Shown: positions 46,201 to 58,043 of the stretch, piece by piece | How the letters are laid out: the number at the start of each line of letters is the position of its first letter | Numbering within the stretch: the first letter of the stretch is position 1 | NCBI GenBank assembly: GCA_037074585.1 | Contig: CM073491.1 | Location: 85,370,286 to 85,434,285, forward strand | Direction: 5' to 3' | Length of the DNA stretch: 64,000 nucleotides | DNA from: Biancaea sappan | Lineage: Eukaryota; Streptophyta; Magnoliopsida; Fabales; Fabaceae | Program-made: the position numbers and the translations under genes | The notes under the pieces: model-generated | The model's input: the letters and a program-made list of their open reading frames with translations, nothing else | The model's database searches: none | Told to the model about the DNA's origin: nothing

Positions 46201-47689
46201 GCATATTAAAGGAAATAACTTTGTCACGACAATTTATAGTAGCATGACAAGAAGATAACTAGTCCATCCCTAAAATAACATCAAAATCTAACATATTGAG
46301 AACCATAAGATCTATCTCAGTTTCCGTGCCTCCAACGATTATTTTACAAGAACGATAACATGTTTTAACCATCAAAGTCTCTCTCATCGGTGTGGAAACC
46401 AAGAATGGTTCTTTAAGAGTAATCGAATCAAATGCAAATCTCTTGGCAAATAGGGGTGACACATATGAGTGAGTAGAACCAGGATCAAACAAAATACGTG
46501 CAACAAAAGTATTGACAGATAATATACCTGTAACTATAGCATTGGATGTTTGAGCATCCTGTCGGGTTAGAGCATATACTCTTGCATTTCCTCTGTCAGC
46601 AGCTTGTTTTCCACGGTCACCTTGGCCTCTTCCAGAACCTCTTCCCATACTACCCCCTGTTGAAGGGGTTGGTGTTTGAGTAATAGAAGCAGAAATAGAT
46701 TGTGGTCGAGGTGGCAAAGTAGACCCTTGACTTGGTCCTGTCATGAGCTGAGTGCACTCCCTTATAAAATGTCCTTTTTGTCCACAGTTAAAACAACCTG
46801 TACCAACAGTGTTTAACCTGCATTCTCCGAAGTGAAACTTTCCACATTCAGGACACTGAGGTTTCTTCCTTCTAGCTTGAGTACCTCCTCTACTAGAAGA
46901 ACTAAAACCACCCCTGCTCTTTGAACGAGGCTTAGCCACACTGGCTGTAGAATACAATGACTTAGTAGGAGTGGCTGGTGCATGTTGTGATGCAGTAAAG
47001 GGTTTCAAAGTCCCTGAGTCTTCCCCTTGATCAAAAGATCTTCTATATCTAGCTTTCTTCTTTTGACGATATTCTTCTTTATTCTTTGACCTCCTTTCCA
47101 TAACCAATCTGTAAAACTCCGTCCACATAACTGGCGGTGTGCCTTGAATTCTAGCTTTCTTCCAGTTCTTCCACCATTTACCAGCCCTACCTTTTAACTG
47201 AAAGGAAGTGAATTCTACCTTTTGAGTAGAAGAACACCCTATAGCATCACAGATTGCTTCACAATCTTCAAGGAAACATTGTGGGTCCTCTTTGGGATCT
47301 TCCCCTGAAAAAGTAGGAGGCCTCATTTTCTGGAATTCAGACATTCTTACCTCTCTTACATTAACTCCTCCCGCTAACGGAGCTGGTGGTACATTTTCAG
47401 CTTCAACAATAGAAGGATCCACTGGCAGGTTAGCTTGTGCAGCTCGACCTCTCATTTCAGCCTCAAATCGGTCAAATCGTTCATTCATCAAATTAATCAC
47501 ATGTGCAATAGTTGCATTACCAACGTGAGCATCAGGTTCGACTCTCCTTGCTTGCTCACTAGTTACGCCCTCAGTACTTTGAGCATGTAAACTATCACTA
47601 CGGTTATGATCATCTTGCACATGTGCTGGTGGATTTATGGCCCTCCTTGGACCCATATGCTCATTATTATTAGAAGATCCTTCTGACAT
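43220..47689 (-). pseudogene. Gypsy element 1 gag-pol, multiply disrupted
   Basis: Order on the minus strand: Gag from the ATG at 47689, two Cys-His knuckles (CPECGKFHFGEC; CFNCGQKGHFIREC), protease-like LFDPGSTHSYVS, reverse transcriptase with FIDDILVYS, RNase H with DHKSLKYIF, integrase with MDFVVGLPRS and SDRGPQF, and the chromodomain-like end. Lesions relative to element 2: a gag-internal deletion near 47100 joining FYRLV to MERRSKNK; a stop in place of Trp just after the Asp of GMD (46259-46261); a 1-bp deletion near 46013; a 78-bp in-frame deletion plus a CAA-to-TAA stop near 44402, which removes the first half of the integrase HHCC finger; and a 5-bp deletion near 43647. The frame is otherwise well conserved. 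Confidence 0.93.
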
Positions 47690-47923
47690 TGATCTGTCAC
47701 AGATCTACACACATAACGAACAATTTTCAGACATAAACAAAATATCACTTACTAGCCCCACTGAGAAGTTATCTATAAAATGACGTTATACTCTACAAGG
47801 TCTTTTATGGAACCTAATCCTATGGTCATGCCGCGGCTCATGACAATAGGGAAGGGCCCACAAAGATCACTTTGCTCTGTACTCTATAGGGGACCTATAA
47901 AACCTTTCCTCTGATACCAAATT
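47690..47923 (-). other. Gypsy element 1 leader with tRNA-Met primer site
   Basis: TGGTATCAGAG on the minus strand (47909-47919), four bases from the LTR end, followed by an untranslated leader to the gag ATG. Confidence 0.9.
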
Positions 47924-49870
47924 TGTCACATCCCAAAAATTGAGCATGTGAAAAGATACTACTCATTTGATAAAATTCTCAAACATACGTTATTTACATA
48001 TATTCTGTAAGGTTTTACATTCAACCTTAATCATTCATTCCACACTACAGAATTATATTCATCTGATAAGCAAATATAGACATACATAGTCTGATATTTC
48101 TATCTCATCGCAAGCCTAGGAGACCTATAGAAAATACAGAGCTTTTCTAATATCCACATTAATAAGTACTGGTATCCCACCAGACAGAAATAGAGAATAA
48201 TCCCAAGGGGCTTCTAATCTTCAAACGGATACTCTTGTTCTTTATTTTCTGTATCTGAAAAAAAATAATCATAGGGAGTGTGAGTTTATTTAAAAACTCA
48301 GTAAGTAAATAACTGTACTATATAAAATATCAAAAGTACAAATACCACATTTACTCATATAATTAATTGTCTTATACATCGAGTAGTATGGGACTCTAAC
48401 CCTTTCAACTCGTGTATAGGTTTCATAGATATGCACTGAGTAGTATGGGACTTTAACCCTTTCAAACTCGTGTATGAGCTTTCTTAGATATACACCGAGT
48501 AATATGGGACTTTAACCCTTTCAAACTCGTGTATGAGCTTTCTTAGATATACACCGAGTAGTATGGGACTTTAACCCTTTCACACTCGTGTATTAGATTT
48601 CTTAGATATACACCGAGTAGTATGAGACTTTAACCCTTTCACACTCGTGTATTAGATCCCGTATATCTTTACTCATTAATAAGATAGTGAGAATTCATCA
48701 CATAGTACAATTGTCATGAAATAAATAATTTCTACATACTCTTATTTCTATTGATCATCATATACTCCCATATGAAAAATTAATTGCTTATTATCCAAAT
48801 AATATTGTAAATGGGACTTATATTGTACTTTGACTAGTAATATCAAATTAGCTGAGCAAGGTTATTCACTCACCTTGATGTTTGTCCAAGTTTACCTTGT
48901 TCCACACTAGAATTTGTGTAGGAAAATTTCCTAGTAAAATATATTACAAGGAATCATAAGAAAGGAAACAAAATCACGAAAATACGTAAAATTTTCTGAC
49001 TGCTACAGTAACGGGTTGCTACAGTACGGTTTGCTACAGTGTCGGTTCGCTACAGTAACGTTGACTGCTACAGTAACGTTGACTGCTACAGTAACGTTGA
49101 CTGCCGACACTACAGTGCTGCTACAGTAACCGAAGAAAATTTTCCAGATTTTGTTTCGAAATCCCTGGTCGCTACAGTAACTCGGTTTTTGCAGAAGTTT
49201 TTGCAGAAATTTCTAACAAATTCATCCTTTCCCTTCTTGTTTCAAAACCAGAATTTCAACTCTTTTAACCGATTATAACTCAAATATAACTTCTAAAACA
49301 ACTGAGATTCATGAATTATCATCAAAATCTTCAAAACAAAACCTCCTCTGATCTTCTACATAAACTGAAATTTAAGGAAAATAATCGGATTAAAGCTTAC
49401 CTTTGATCCTTACAAAGCTTTTGAACCGAATAAATAATCGAAACTCTGAAGATCAAGGAAAGGATTTGAGAAGAAAATGAAGAACTGAGAGAGAAATCTT
49501 TTCTGCTTCCTTCGGCTGAGTGAAAAAATGAGGGTTACTATTGAAACTTTATATTAAATATTTCTAATGGGTTATTCAATAACCCATGGGTATCCATAAC
49601 CCAACATCCAAACCCATCCAGTCAATTTACAATAAATGGATTAATTGACCATTCTGAAACCACTTTTCCATGAATTTCACCATTCTTAGAATATATCCCT
49701 CATTGTGCAAATATTTAGTCCAGTCATTTAACTCAATTTTCATAAATAATATTCAAAGAGAACAATTAAATATGAAAATTAAAAATGACCAAAATAAATA
49801 ACTAAAGTAACGTTGTAGAATTCTAAAATACTCTTAAGCGAATTATATTCTGAAATTAACGGGTATTACA
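47924..49870 (-). repeat. Gypsy element 1, 5' LTR
   Basis: 1947 bp, nearly identical to the 3' LTR. The main differences are in the GCTACAG cluster at 49010-49115, where three CTACAGTAACGTTGA units follow each other. Confidence 0.95.
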
Positions 49871-49942
49871 ATTTTTAAATCTTGTAGTAAATTTTTTATA
49901 AACCTAATTCATCCCCCTTTTGGGAGGTAGCTATTTCTATCA
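49871..49942 (+). repeat. SIRE-like copia 5' LTR, last bases
   Basis: It starts with the ATTTT target duplication and continues CTAATTCATCCCCCTTTTGG to CTATTTCTATCA, a usual SIRE LTR ending. A primer site follows. Confidence 0.7.
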
Positions 49943-49945
49943 ATA

Positions 49946-49960
49946 GGTATTAGAGCTTGG
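49946..49960 (+). other. Degenerate tRNA-Met primer site of the old copia
   Basis: GGTATTAGAGCTTGG, one substitution from GGTATCAGAGCTTGG. Confidence 0.75.
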
Positions 49961-49998
49961 CCTCTTGATTAAAGACTTAATAGTCTAAGAGTTGAAAT

Positions 49999-52900
49999 AT
50001 GGTTGGCTTTGGTTATTGTGTATTACAGGAAGGAAATTCCTTCACAAGACCCTCTAGTTTTAATGGTAATTATTACACTTATTGGAAGTCTAAAATGAGA
50101 ATGTTCTTTGATGTGGTAGACCTAGACTTATGGGATGTTGGTTCCTTATACTCCTTCCAAAGAGATTGAAGGGAAAGTCATTCCAAAACCCAAAAGTGAA
50201 TATGATGAAACCTTAAAGAAACTTGTTTAGCTAAATGTTAAAGCCAAGATGATTATTATTAGTGCTTTAAGTCAAGATGAATATTTTAGAGGATCTAACT
50301 GCGCAAGTGCAAAAGAAATGTGAGATACTCTTGAAATTGCACATGAAGGAATTCTAGGAGTCAAAGAATAAAGAATAATCACTCTTACAAATGAATATGA
50401 AAATTACAAAATAAAGAGTGGTGAGAGCATTAGTGAGATGCAATTAAAATTCACTCACATTACTAATCACTTGAAAGCTCTTGGTGTATCTTATGCAGAA
50501 AAATCTCAAACCACCAAGGTTCTAAGATGTTTCACATTGGAATGGGAAGCAAAGAGGACAACTATCATGGAAGTAAGAGGAGAATCCATGAATTCCCTCA
50601 CTGCACTATTTGGAAATCTCCAAAATTATGAATCCAAAATAGTAGAGATGAGGCAAGAGGAAGAGACTAAGAAAAAAAAGACTTTATCTCTACAGTCTTC
50701 TTCTTCCAAGAAGGTAGAAATTAATAGTGATGAAAGAGAAGAAGAAGCTAAAATCAATGATGAAGGATATTGGTCTCTTAGACAAAAAATTCAATAAATT
50801 CTTAAAAAGAAAAAATACAAGAAGATGAAAAAGAGACCAAGACAACAACAAGGATGACCCCACTTGCTATGTGCAAGAAAGTTATCTTCAATGAGACTGT
50901 CCACAATTCATCAAAAAGCAAGAAGGGAAAAAGAATTATGACAAAGGCAAAAAGAAAGCATATGTTTCTTCAATATAGGGAGAAAGCGAATTTGATGAAG
51001 AAGAAAATAACAAAGCCAACCTTTGTCTTATGGCAAGAGAAGATGAAGAGGTAAACTTTCTTGAACCCTTACCCTCCTTTGATGAATTACAAGAAGTCTT
51101 TGAAGAGCTTCACAATGAATCTTTGAAGCTAGCCAAAAAGTTGAGCATTTCAAAGCAAAAGATTTCTTTACTTGAGAGTGAAATTTGAAAACTGAAAAAT
51201 GATCTTACCACACTCAAGAAAGAAAGCCTTGATTTCGAAATCCAAAATAAACTTTTGATATAGGAAAATACAAGCTTCAAAACTTTGCTCACTTCTTCAA
51301 AGGAAAATTGTCCTTATTGCAAATGCATTCATTTGGAAAAAGAAAATGAAGACTTGAAAAATACACTTGCCAAATTTACTCAAATTAGAGACAATTTGAA
51401 CATATTGCTTGGCAAATAAAGGTGTGTTTTTGATAAAGTGGGTATAGGATATAAACCCAAAGCTAATAAAAAATACTACAAGAATTTCTTTATACAAGCA
51501 ATTATGTCAAGTAGTCCCTTTAACACTTGTTTACATTGTGGATCAAAAAGGCGTAACTCTCATTCTTGTTGGTATAGAAAGAATACTTCAAATGGAAACA
51601 ATAAGAAGTGGGTACAAAAAGGAACCTCTAACAAAGAAGGACCCAAACAAATTTGGGTACCTATAAAGAAGCCTTGAATTTGTAATGTAGGTTTGGCTCA
51701 AAGCCAAAAGTAGGAAGTAGTATTTGGATAGTGGTTGCTCCAAATACATGACCGATGATCAATCCAAATTCCTCTCCCTAATTCTAAGAGGAGGCAAAGT
51801 AACTTTTGGGGAGACAACAAAATATATGATCAAGAGTGTAGGTAAGGTTAGTAAGAACACTTCAACTTTTATCGAAAATATATTATTTGTTAAAGGCCTC
51901 AACCATAATTTGCTTAGCATTACTCAACTACATGACAAAGATAATAGAGTTATTTTTTATTCAACTCGTTGCATAGTTTAGAATATTAATGATAAGCAAA
52001 TTAAGTTTTCTGGTCAAAGGATCAATAATGTTTATGTTATAAATCTTGATGAAGATCCTTCTATAGATTCTACTTGTTTGATTAGTGTTAATGATGAGAG
52101 TTGGATTTGGCATAGAATATTAGCTCATACTAGCATGAGCCTTTTAGACAAACTAGTAAAGAAAGAACTTGTAATTAGCTTACCTAAAATCAAATTTGAA
52201 AAAGATAAGCCTTGTGGTACTTGTCAAATGGGAAAACAAATTAAAAGTTCTTTCAAGACAAAAGATATTGTTTCAATAACCAAGCCTTTGCAATTACTTC
52301 ACATGGATCTTGTAGGATCATCTAGGATAAAGAGTCTTGAAGGAAACTTCTATATGCTTGTTGTTCTAGATGATAACTCAAGATACACATGGACACTCTT
52401 CTTAGCTCATAAAGATCAAGCTTTCAAATCTTTCTTAAAACTTGCAAAATTTATTCAAAATGAACAAAGCTCAACTATTATAAGGATTAAAAGTCACCAT
52501 GGTAGAGAATTTGGCAACCATGACTTCATGGACCTTTGTGATGAAAATAAAATTTAGCATAACTTTTCATCTCCTAGAACCCCTCAACAAAATGATGTTG
52601 TTGGGAGGAAAAAAATAGAACTCTAGAAGAGATAACAAGAACTATGCTCAATGAAGGGAAGCTTCCTTAATATTTTTGGGCAAATGCAGTTAATACTATT
52701 TGTTATGTGATAATAGAGCCTTGATCGGGCCAATCTTAAAGAAAACCCCTTATGAACTATATAGAGGAAAAAAACCCAATATTTTTCATCTCCATGTGTT
52801 TGGTTGCAAATGTTTTGTTTTGAATAATGGAAAAGAAAATTTAGGAAAATTTGATGCCAAAGCCGATGAAGTAATTTTCATTGGATACTTTAACACAGTA

Positions 52901-55900
52901 AAGCTTATAGAGTCTATAACTGTCACGACCATTTTCTGGGCACATGACCGGCACAATGATGAATCTCTCATCACTGCAAGCCTTTCGATAAATTCTACCC
53001 ACGAGTTTAAATTATCTATGTTATCAAAATAACAATTCCTTAATAAATATGAAGAAAATATATCAAATTTTCTTATCTGAAAGTCACAAAGATGATTTGC
53101 ATGTAATAATATATTATCAATTTAAAATACATTATTATACTGGCATACAAGCCAAATGCCAAACTCCTGACCTAGATGTTCTAGACGATTACAGAGCGAC
53201 ATAATCTACAACAAAAGAGGGGCCTACCTGACAGCGGGAAGGTCCAAAGTGATCTACTCTTCTAGCGGATATTCTTCATCGGCAACCTGATCTGAACAAA
53301 AAGGTTTCACAGAGAGTATGAGCTTTAAAACTCAATGAGCGAATCAGCCTCGCGTTAATAAAATTCAAATACATCACCAGTCATGCAAATATACCAGAAG
53401 GCTCATACTCAACCAATAGACATAGTTAGAAATTACATACAAGAAGATAAGAATACATCCAATTCAACAAACGTTACTAGTACTCATCAATGGCAATATA
53501 TCCCAAAGAGCGCACACAGGCCGGCTCACCAATTATGTATATTTTCGCCATGACGCACAACCTCATCCTCTTAGCTAGGGCACCTCACGGATTTATTACC
53601 AATCCGGGCTATATCTCTACTGAGGGAATCGTTGTCTCCACACTCATTGGTCAAGACACCCTTTCAACCGGGTTTTTCGCCTTGTCGTGAGAGGGGATAC
53701 TGTCCCGCTCAATCACAATCAATAGTACAGCATTTCATATCATAATCAGAAGTACAATGTAATATTCATTTATATAACAGGTATAATATATAACTATATT
53801 ATAGATTTATAAACCACAAATCAAGATAACAATTAAACGATTTTTGAAAAGATTCAAACTTCACATCATCATGAGATACTTGCTTCGTCTTATCCATACT
53901 TCTGGATTAATTGACTCATTAGATTCGTCATTCTGAATCTAATTTCCCCTATGAATCTTGGGAGTGTCCTACGACATACTTTTTATCACCAGTAATGCTA
54001 AAACTCTATTAAAACGGGGTCGTTTCACTCACCTGGATTCCGTACGAGTATCGCTTCTCTAAGTCGTTACAGACAAGAGTACTCAAGTGAATTTCAGTGT
54101 TCCGCTACGGAGATTTTCGTGAAAGATTAGAGAAAATATGTTAGGATTATTTTCATACAGATATTGTTCATACGTACGGTTACTGTTTATACATACGGTT
54201 ACTGTTCATACGTACGGTTACTGTTTATATCAGAAATAGAGAATACAATCTGTAAAAGAGTACACCAGGTAAGTTTCTAGGAAAGAGTGGAGGGTCACAA
54301 TGGACACACTTAAAAATCAGGTCTTTCCTTAGCCAGAACTTTCTTAGACATGTATTCTTCACAGTTTACATTCTATTTTGATAATCAGAGAATCAAAATA
54401 ATATGTAAGCAGCTAAGGACAGTTTTTCTGATGTGGAAGATCAGCCAAAGCTGCAACAACAGAGCATACTTAAGAAAATAACTTCTAAAATTTGAAAGAC
54501 ATAGAAAGGACATAGTATCCTTACCTAAGCTGAAAAGGAAAGGCCCAAAATCTCAGAGGCCTAGCATTGGAGCAAGAGAAACTTAAGGAGAGAAGAAGAA
54601 GAGTTGAAGGTGTGAGTTTAGAAGTGAAATGAAATGGCCTATTTATAGGAAAAGTCAAAAGTATTATTTGAAAACGACATTTCTAATAAAATAATTCACA
54701 CGTTAATCGTTTACGGTTACTGTGCAATTTCAAAAAAGTCGCAGGCAGAAAACTTAAGGGGAAAACTATCATTTCACCTTAAACCTTTAAGTTTCTTTTC
54801 AAATCAGTCCTTTCACTTTAGTCCCTGAAAGTATTTTCACACATAAAATATCATTTTCTCCTACGAATTTCTTTCTAGTTGTCTCTTATGACCAAACCAC
54901 ATCTAGTACTTGACATTTCGATTGTATAAGTGCACAATATCGTATACATAAATAGTATTATATAGGTGAACAGTACCGTATACTAGCATAGTAACTATAG
55001 TTTTCAAATATGCATTTATATTTTATTTTTCATGGGTATTACAATAACAAAAAAACTCTAGTGTTTGAAGAGTCTATACATATTATTTTTTATGAATCTA
55101 ACTCTTTTCTTAAAGAAAGTGATAACAAAAGTAGAGTGCTAGATCATTTCAAAGACCTTTCCTTGAATGACAAAGTAGAGAAGAAGTAAGAAATAGCTCT
55201 AAAAAAAGATAATGACAGTGAAGAGAATGCCAAACTACCACAAGAAGAAGAAAAGCCTCAAGAAAAAAGAGAAATCCCAAGAGGAAAAGCCACCAAGTAA
55301 CAATGATGAACTTTCAAAGGATTGGAGGTATGTCAAAAGTCATCATAAGGAACTCATCATTGGAGATACATCTTAAAAGGTAACAACTCGAAACTCCATT
55401 AGAAATACTTGTAATCACTTAGCCTTTCTTTCACAAGTTGAACTAAAAAATATTGATGAATGTTGGGTCTTAGCTATGCAAGAAGAGGTAAATCAATTTG
55501 AAAGAAGCTAAGTTTGGGATTTAATCCCTAGACCCAATGATCATACAATAATTGTCACAAAATGGGTTTTTAGAAACAAACTTGATTAAAATGGAGTAGT
55601 GATTATAAACAAAGTTAGACTTATAGCTAAAGGTTATAATCAAGAGAAAGGCATTGATTATGATGAAACTTTTGTACCCGTGGTTAGACTTAAAGCCATT
55701 AGAATGATGTTGGCATTTGCATGCATTAATGATTTCAAACTTTTTTAAATGGATGTAAAAAGCGCTTTTCTAAATGTCTATATCATAGATGAAGTTTACG
55801 TTGAACAACCTCTTAGTTTTGAAAATCATAATAAGACTAATCATGTATTTAAATTGAAAAAGGCTCTCTATGGTCTCAAACAAGCTCTTAGAGCTTGGTA

Positions 55901-56906
55901 TGAGAGATTGAGCTCTTATTTTTTTGGAACAATGGATTTTCAAAAAGAAAGTTTGATAAAAAAAAAATCATAATTTAATTATTATTTAAATTTATGTTAA
56001 TGATATCATTTTTGGTGCTATTAATGAGAACTTGTGTAAAGAATTTGCAAAGATCATACAAGGTGAATTTGAAATGTCAATTATGGGAGAACTCAACTTT
56101 TTCCTTGGGCTCCAAATCAAACACATGAAAAATGGAACATTTGAGAGCTAAACCAAATATGTTAAGGAGTAGTTTAAGAAATTTGGAATGGAAAAATCTA
56201 AATCAATATCCATACCAATGAGTACCTTAACATGCTTGGACAAGGATGAAGAGGATTAACCTTTCCTGTTTTTTATATTTAATCGTAAGTATACCAGATA
56301 TCATGTTTAGTGTATACATGTGTGCATGATTTCAAACTAGCCCCAACGAATCTCACTTTAAAGCTGTAAAAAGAATTTTTAGATACTTGGTTGGCACATC
56401 TAAAATGGATTTATGATATCGTAAAGGATCCTCAAATGTCTTAACTGGCTATTTGGATGCTGACTTTGTGAGTAGCAAAACTAATAGAAAAAGTACAAGT
56501 AGAACTTGTCAATTCTTTGGTAATTCTCTTGTCTCTTGATTTAGCAAAAAGAAAAATAGTATTGCTTTATCCATAAGTAAAGCTAAATAAATTGTAGTTG
56601 GGAGTTGTTTTGTACAAGTGTTGTGGATAAAACAACAACTAGAGGATCTTAGTGTTTTTCTTGAAAACATACCCATTAGATGTGATAATATAAGTGCCAT
56701 ATATCTATCTAAAAATCCTATTATACACTCTATAACAAAACATATTGAGATTAGATATCATTTTATAAGAGATCATAAAAGAAATATGTCTCTCTTGAAT
56801 TTGTGTAATGGATTTTCAATTAGCTGACATTTTCACAAAGCCTCTTGCTGAAGATAAATTCAGTTTTATTAGAAGAGAGCTTGACAAGTCAAATCCAAAT
56901 GAACTT
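49999..56906 (+). pseudogene. SIRE/Maximus-like copia gag-pol, heavily decayed, interrupted by a solo LTR
   Basis: Blocks in order: gag start (RPSSFNGNYYTYWKSKMR), long gag with coiled region (50438-51420), a CxxC...HSC knuckle remnant and KQIWVPIKK (~51520-51675), protease LDSGCSKYMT (51724), pre-integrase HHCC block (~52105-52230) and integrase HMDLVGSSR. The integrase Asp of the DHG motif is changed (KSHHGREF) and the QQN...E block is broken near 52590. After the inserted solo LTR come reverse transcriptase (KWVFRNK, MDVKSAFLN, YGLKQALRAW) with YVNDIIFG in place of YVDD, and RNase H to LADIFTKPLAEDKF and a stop near 56906. Many stops and frameshifts; certainly dead. I saw no env-like frame after pol before the next insertion. 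Confidence 0.9.
52921..55043 (-). mobile_element. Gypsy-type solo LTR with perfect target duplication
   Basis: 2123 bp from TGTCACGACC to GGGTATTACA, flanked on both sides by ATAAC (52916-52920 and 55044-55048). It splits the old copia pol frame between GYFN...ESI and KTLVFEESIH. There is no gag or pol, so it is a solo LTR. The ends are close to those of elements 1 and 2 but the interior differs, so it is a related family. CGGTTACTGTT words cluster at 54160-54230. Confidence 0.9.
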
Positions 56907-57087
56907 TAAAATTGTTTTTCTTATTGCATGCATTTTAAATTTTGTCTTTAATTTTAATTTTCACTATTAACATAAGCATTAGAGTGTCCACTAAGTGTTT
57001 TGTTAGTGCGATATCCTCAAAAATATCCTTTAAGGCACACTCCTCTTATCTGCTAAAAATCTTCAGAAAAAAGCCTTCTGCACTATG
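56907..57087. other. Old copia 3' untranslated stretch
   Basis: Sequence between the end of RNase H and the next LTR; no copia 3' LTR is visible before the window's later insertions. Confidence 0.5.
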
Positions 57088-58043
57088 TGTAATATCCCAA
57101 GAATTTTTATGAATATTTAAAGTCTGATTTGAAGTTTAGTGAAAAATTTAATTATGTGAAAAATTTTATTTTTGAATTAGTGAAGAAAATGTGGGAATAG
57201 AAATTTTTATTTTTAATTTAGGAAATTTTTACAACTTCTCAAGGACTAAAGTGAAAAGAAAAGAAAGTATAGAGGACTTTTGAGAAATGACCAAGTAGGA
57301 ACCTGAGAAGAAGAATAGAGCTTATGGGAATGAATTATGAGTCCGGTACCGAAAAGATGATGGATTCGAGGTTAAAGTGGAGTTTGAGATATTGAGAGGG
57401 ACTAAAGTGAATAAGGAAATTTGTGGGGCACCGAGGATTTAGAAACACCTGAGGTGAGATTTTATGAATTTGCTTTTGCTAGTCTTGACTGAGGGTCAAT
57501 TGCAGAGCATGTGATAATTTCACCCCGAGCGAGTATATAGGTGGCCTCACCTATTTTTTATTCATTTTTCTCCTTTCCTCTCTCTCTCTTCACTTTTTCT
57601 CCTCTCCTTCTCTCTTCCTTCTCTCTAATTTCTCTCTCTACACTCCAACTCTACAATCGGGCTTTGGAGGGTGGATCTCGGGCTACGGGGCGAGCCTCTA
57701 GGAGCCAAGCAACATAGGGAAAGCAAGGAATCGAGGTAGAAATTTCTATTTCTTAAGCTTTTCTCTATTTTCTAGTTTTAAGAGTGTTTGAGGAAAAATC
57801 GAGATTTTGGCTTCGTTTCTCGATTAAAATTGGTGATTTTGGTGTCTAAATGCTCCTTAGACATTAAGGGTGAGATCCCATGGAAGAAATCATGAAAAAC
57901 GGTGAAGATTTGGCCAGATTTGGGCCAAAACCGAGAGAAATCGCGAAGGGGTCGCGATCGTGGCGCCCAGGCGCCATGTGTGGCGCCTAGGTGCCAAGGT
58001 GAGATGGGAAGAAGAAGGAATTGGCGCCCAGGCGCCAGGCATG
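57088..58043 (+). repeat. Partial gypsy LTR of another family, cut by element 2
   Basis: It starts TGTAATATCCCAAG, the usual sense-strand start of Tekay-type LTRs, with a TATA-like GAGTATATAGG (~57532), a long CT-rich tract (57560-57650), and GGCGCC-rich repeats at 57961-58040. It ends where element 2 begins, so the remainder lies beyond the window. Confidence 0.75.
57961..58040. repeat. GGCGCC-rich short repeats
   Basis: Six GGCGCC-type palindromes within 80 bp, arranged as GGCGCCCAGGCGCCA and TGGCGCCTAGGTGCC variants; strongly GC-rich against the surroundings. Confidence 0.85.

Larger units (their letters stand above)
41228..49870 (-). mobile_element. Full-length Ty3/gypsy element 1, Tekay/Del-type, coding region broken
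   Basis: LTRs lie at 41228-43172 and 47924-49870, both TGTCACATCCC...GGGTATTACA as read here. The target duplication ATTTT is perfect (41223-41227 and 49871-49875). The primer site lies beside the right LTR and the polypurine tract beside the left, so the element is on the minus strand. By eye the LTRs differ by about two isolated substitutions plus changes within the GCTACAG cluster, so the insertion is young. The C-terminal ending EATWEAEDEMWKNYPHLF fits the chromodomain tail of Tekay/Del chromoviruses. Several coding lesions make it non-autonomous. Confidence 0.95.
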
